DNA of 33,681 nucleotides from a virus: positions 1-33,681 of IMG/VR virus record IMGVR_UViG_3300035698_006008. One strand, written 5' to 3'. The notes below the pieces were generated by a model that was given only the letters and a program-made list of their open reading frames with translations, was not told where the DNA came from and searched no databases. Below are positions 30,873 to 33,681 of this stretch, piece after piece (positions within the stretch are counted from its first letter, which is position 1; every line of letters starts with the position of its first letter). Both the position numbers and the translations under genes were made by a program.

Positions 30873-33100
30873 TAATTTTCTCCTTTTTGAATATCTATAA
30901 ACTTCCATACCTGCAATCGATTAGTTTTACATAAATCCGTAACTCCAGAATCAGCAGGTTTTAGCCACCCATGGCTCTCTAGAAGATCCACTCCCTCAAC
31001 AGCAGATTTTTTAGTCCGATAACACGACGGGCCGAAATTATAAATGTCAGGTAGAGAGATCCTTTTTAAACCTCTCCTTTTTATAAACATCAGAAGCTTG
31101 TCCGCATTGTTTATACCTTGATCCTCTGCATCCAATAATGTCATCCTAAGACGTTCTGACAAATAATAATCCACCAGTGTTGCTGCTTGATCCATAGCGA
31201 GTACTTTTATTTCTTCTGCCTCTGGGTCCTCAAACAAGGTCAAAATACCGGCAAGCCGTATGACATGATTTGGAGCTTTCCCGGCAAACCCCTGTATTGA
31301 TTCGTATTCTCCCCCCTTGGATAGTCTACTCTCAACGTCGTTATAGAAAATCTCCCATCTATCGTGAGCTGTATCGCTTATAGTAACTTCCCTAGGAATA
31401 ATAGAATTGTTAACAATATTTAATTTAACGGATAAGCTTTGTTCGAGGGTATCATGATATTTTTCAAATTCTTTAGATTTTGTGATGTCCTCAGATACGT
31501 ATTTTCTATCTCCGAGAAGAGATTTAGGGTACGCACATAGGAACCGAGAAATTAAACCCTGGTTTCTCATTACAGCATCATTTAAGAATTTCATAGCTAT
31601 ATCATCCTGCATCATCAGATGTATGGATAAACGTTTCCCGGTTAAAACGACAGCGTCATCTCCTCTTATTCTATCAATAGACATACCATCCCACCATTTC
31701 GAGTACTGAGTTGCGGTGTAAACTTTCTCCTCTTCTTTCATAGAATGCCCGCCCGTTACTTGCCCTCCCTCATCCGCGCAAAGATATTTACTTGGGGTTC
31801 CTGATTCGAATAATTTAAAAATGCCTTGTATTGTAGGGTCAGAGAAAACCAGGATGGGATTATATGGTTTCTGTGGTACGTCTGACAAATCACGTATAAT
31901 CTTGTTAAGATCCTGTCCTTCAGTTGTTTTTAACCCTTTTAGTGCAGCCTTTTTTTTAGCCTTATAGAGATCTACCTTCGTTTCATATTCTATATTATCT
32001 GAACGATATTTTATCAAAAGTTTTTCTTGAAAATTCTGTGTCATAGCAGATGCCCTAGCATCACATTCAGTTTTTCTTGAAGACTTGCTTCCGATGGATA
32101 GAAAAAACTCATTTAAGGGTATCCTTCTTCCATCTAAGGTCACAATATTAGCTATGCCCTGAACACTATGCGCAGCAAACCCGAGCAACGAATGAGCGCA
32201 GATAGCATCCGGCGCGTTAATATTTTCAAACATTTTGCACCCTGCTGCTCCGAGGACGTCGCCTAGCGCGTAGAAAGGATACGGTCTTGGTTCGTTTGCC
32301 TTTCGTAATAACGGAATCGGTTCTTCACTAGAAGAAGAAATAATGTTTATTTTGTAAATTGATAGGATCGTTGTTATAAATTCCTTGGACCCTAACGGAG
32401 GTAGGCATCGCTGGTTCCATATTTTGCATAACTCTATTGTGTCGTCTAAAGATAAATTTTTAGACAGGTATCCACCGCAAATAGAGGCTAATGCAGAATT
32501 ACGGTTGCCTTTACAAACCCCAAATGCGGAGTTCACGACCGGTTTTATTAAGGATAAATCTATTCCGCCTTCTTTGACGGAAGAATCCGTGTGAGTCACT
32601 ATCGGAAATTCCGACAACCCATCCCACCCATCCGGGAAAAATTCCCACCGGTATGGTTTTTTTGATATATAATGAAGTGACGGCGGTGCAACTGCTAACC
32701 CGCCGTCACCCTTTAAGTCAACGTCCTTGTAAAACCCGTTAACACTTTTTAACGCTGGGAACGGACCCCCCTGGGGATACTTATAATAAAAATGCTTCCC
32801 CCGGGTAGTTATGTTTACCACATTCGCGTGAGGATAGTTTTTCTCTATCCAAGCACATCCTTCTTGTGTGTCACCATCTAATACGACAACCCCTGATATT
32901 TTACCGGTTACTATAGATATGCTAACGTCCGTTTTATTTTCAAACCACTCGTGTAATTTTTTTTTTGTAGGAAATTGTTTTTGATATATTTTCCATGGAA
33001 CCTCCGGTACCCTAGTTTTTGTATGAATAGGAATTACAGAAAAACCCTGCTCAAGATATTCAAGTGCGTAATCTAATATTGTTTTATCCGGAATGAGCAT
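30872..33100 (-). CDS. Prim-pol / DUF3987 primase-helicase-like replication protein, 742 aa
   Basis: The N-terminal domain resembles bifunctional primase-polymerase: QGFSVIPIHTKTRVPEVPW, the metal pair in GVVVLDGD (Asp75, Asp77), GKHFYYKYP (His103) and DVDLKGDGGLAVAPPS (Asp129). The rest resembles DUF3987, found next to phage and plasmid primases. Its ATPase-like loop is SIGSKSSRKT (about 336-344), with the Arg-Lys form usual in that family instead of Gly-Lys, and its Walker B-like motif is LCADEGGQVTGG (Asp443-Glu444). It probably primes and helps unwind the phage genome. The ATG at 33100 has only AAGAGAAAA upstream. It is followed by the lysozyme through a TAATG overlap, tying replication and lysis in one leftward operon. 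Confidence 0.9.
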   Translation of the reverse strand: MLIPDKTILDYALEYLEQGFSVIPIHTKTRVPEVPWKIYQKQFPTKKKLHEWFENKTDVSISIVTGKISGVVVLDGDTQEGCAWIEKNYPHANVVNITTRGKHFYYKYPQGGPFPALKSVNGFYKDVDLKGDGGLAVAPPSLHYISKKPYRWEFFPDGWDGLSEFPIVTHTDSSVKEGGIDLSLIKPVVNSAFGVCKGNRNSALASICGGYLSKNLSLDDTIELCKIWNQRCLPPLGSKEFITTILSIYKINIISSSSEEPIPLLRKANEPRPYPFYALGDVLGAAGCKMFENINAPDAICAHSLLGFAAHSVQGIANIVTLDGRRIPLNEFFLSIGSKSSRKTECDARASAMTQNFQEKLLIKYRSDNIEYETKVDLYKAKKKAALKGLKTTEGQDLNKIIRDLSDVPQKPYNPILVFSDPTIQGIFKLFESGTPSKYLCADEGGQVTGGHSMKEEEKVYTATQYSKWWDGMSIDRIRGDDAVVLTGKRLSIHLMMQDDIAMKFLNDAVMRNQGLISRFLCAYPKSLLGDRKYVSEDITKSKEFEKYHDTLEQSLSVKLNIVNNSIIPREVTISDTAHDRWEIFYNDVESRLSKGGEYESIQGFAGKAPNHVIRLAGILTLFEDPEAEEIKVLAMDQAATLVDYYLSERLRMTLLDAEDQGINNADKLLMFIKRRGLKRISLPDIYNFGPSCYRTKKSAVEGVDLLESHGWLKPADSGVTDLCKTNRLQVWKFIDIQKGEN

Positions 33101-33118
33101 TTATTTTTTCTCTTTTTT

Positions 33119-33310
33119 TTAATCGTCTGTTTTATTGTACAACCGTTGTAGTTCTTCCTGAGCCAATTGGGGGAGTTCAGATGGATCATATAGCTTTTCA
33201 TAGTCGTCGTATTCATTTTTATAATCGTCTGTTTTATTGTACAACCGTGATGGATGATCATATAGCTTTTCATAGTCGTCGTATTCATTTTTATAGTCTT
33301 CCAACCTCAT
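33119..33310 (-). CDS. Small acidic repeat protein, 63 aa
   Basis: Starts MRLEDYKNEYDDYEKLYD after a near-perfect ribosome binding site (AAAGGAGGT, five bases upstream of the ATG at 33310). It consists of two copies of a Tyr/Asp/Lys-rich unit (DYKNEYDDYEKLYD and RLYNKTDD), with a short insert PSELPQLAQEELQ in the second. It is highly acidic and helical. No family recognised. It lies between the single-strand-binding candidate and the primase, so it may be a small replication accessory or DNA-mimic-like protein, but that is speculation from charge and location. Confidence 0.75.
   Translation of the reverse strand: MRLEDYKNEYDDYEKLYDHPSRLYNKTDDYKNEYDDYEKLYDPSELPQLAQEELQRLYNKTDD
33121..33295 (-). 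repeat. Two direct repeats covering most of a 63-codon gene
   Basis: A 26-base segment recurs exactly at 33121-33146 and 33223-33248 (period 102). A 40-base segment recurs exactly at 33184-33223 and 33256-33295 (period 72). Both periods are multiples of three; the 30-base difference is an insert in one unit. Confidence 0.93.
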
Positions 33311-33328
33311 TATGACCTCCTTTAAAAT

Positions 33329-33681
33329 TTAAAACGGTATATCTGACTCCGATATTTTAGATTGCAGCTTTGACTCGATATTTCCAGTCATGTCACATGA
33401 CTGGAAATATTTTATGACATTTTTATCGGGGTAATCAGTAGATATTTTAATGTACAGATACCCTTGGCAGACTTTCCCAATAAACGAATTTAAATCGTTC
33501 GGATAAAAAACCGAGTTATTGAAATTAACGGCGGAGCATAATGCTTTTAATTTTTGTAAACTATAATTAGTGGTTAATGACATATTCTCCCATACTTTAG
33601 TATTACTATTGTCCTCATCGACAATGGTGAACTCCCACTTAATATAATCTGCCCCGCTTTCCTTCGCCTGCAGTATATTCA
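33329..33681 (-). CDS. OB-fold-like phage single-strand-binding candidate (DUF669-like), 5' end outside window
   Basis: The frame is open to the right edge of the window. In-window residues begin NILQAKESGADYIKWEFTIV and continue DEDNSNTKVWENMSLTTNYS, FIGKVCQGYLYIKIS and YPDKNVIKYFQS. This succession of strands, the Trp at a strand end, and IGK followed by a second barrel half recall the DUF669-type phage proteins with an OB-like fold. The C-terminus, ISESDIPF, matches the acidic DIPF tail by which bacterial SSBs recruit partners. An in-frame ATG at 33583 with GGGAGAAT upstream is possible, but it would remove the first strands, so I treat the gene as partial. It lies upstream of the primase in the same operon. 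Confidence 0.7.
   Translation of the reverse strand, partial: NILQAKESGADYIKWEFTIVDEDNSNTKVWENMSLTTNYSLQKLKALCSAVNFNNSVFYPNDLNSFIGKVCQGYLYIKISTDYPDKNVIKYFQSCDMTGNIESKLQSKISESDIPF
33378..33410. repeat. Perfect 16-bp inverted repeat with one-base centre, inside a gene
   Basis: The left arm atatttccagtcatgt (33378-33393) is the exact reverse complement of the right arm at 33395-33410, around a single C at 33394. It lies within the 3' part of the single-strand-binding candidate gene. No U-tract follows on either strand, so it is not a typical terminator. It could form a hairpin in mRNA or a cruciform in DNA. Confidence 0.95.

Larger units (their letters stand above)
29748..30934. repeat. Tandem duplication of a ~0.6-kb lysozyme unit
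   Basis: Copy 1 spans 29748-30346 and copy 2 spans 30369-30934, with 22 unrelated bases between. Each copy starts with the last bases of the fibre gene (cggagaaaacgctgtagctt), contains a lysozyme frame, and ends with the last ~60 bases of the primase gene. In those last 60 bases the copies differ at one position. The two copies differ in length because of indels around the lysozyme active site and an internal duplication in copy 1. Confidence 0.95.

Noticed and set aside
29884-30900. Rightward frames opposite the two lysozyme copies
   Set aside because: Both are antisense shadows; the leftward frames carry the lysozyme motifs and ribosome binding sites.
1-33681. tRNA genes, integrase, repressor, single-subunit RNA polymerase
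   Set aside because: Looked for on both strands by motif and composition; none found in this window.

Overview
The window is most of a genome segment of a tailed double-stranded DNA bacteriophage with short-tail (podovirus, T7-type) virion architecture. The basis is a continuous rightward late block with, in order, a T7-type endonuclease I, a DUF1353 protein, candidate small terminase, large terminase, head-to-tail connector (portal), Bbp19-like protein, Gln-rich scaffold, HK97-fold major capsid protein, candidate decoration protein, tail tubular proteins A and B, tail fibre, a long set of internal-virion (ejection) protein candidates, and two Kelch-like receptor-binding fibres. No RNA polymerase, integrase, repressor, tRNA or reverse transcriptase gene is visible. 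The host cannot be named; a T4-type lysozyme and a membrane-anchored coiled-coil (spanin-like) protein would fit a Gram-negative host.

Layout. 1-401: two small leftward genes, possibly led by a tiny upstream ORF. 402-1013: the only sizeable gene-free stretch, lying between divergent transcription units. It holds a 13-bp tandem repeat carrying Shine-Dalgarno sequences, two dyads, a (TA)n tract, nine copies of a CCGCA-type heptamer that point in opposite directions on the two sides of that tract, and a sigma70-like promoter for the rightward block. 1014-29769: about 29 tightly packed rightward genes, many overlapping by ATGA or TAATG. 29766-33681: a leftward block facing the end of the last fibre gene: a decayed lysozyme paralogue, an intact lysozyme, a prim-pol/DUF3987 primase-helicase-like protein, a small repeat protein, and an OB-fold-like single-strand-binding protein candidate cut by the window edge. 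The replication module therefore probably continues to the right of the window.

Three things stand out. (1) Two key enzymes, endonuclease I and large terminase, have no ATG/GTG/TTG start that would include their conserved N-termini. Both have an in-frame ATT with a Shine-Dalgarno sequence at the right place, so ordinary gene calling would cut off the catalytic Glu and the Walker A motif. (2) At least eight loci carry exact or near-exact short direct repeats, nearly all a multiple of three in coding sequence, plus a ~0.6-kb duplication of the lysozyme gene that carries scars of both neighbouring genes. This suggests a genome prone to tandem duplication. (3) The control region at 499-974 looks like a candidate replication origin or regulatory hub.

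All family assignments are from reading the proteins by eye; no database search was run.
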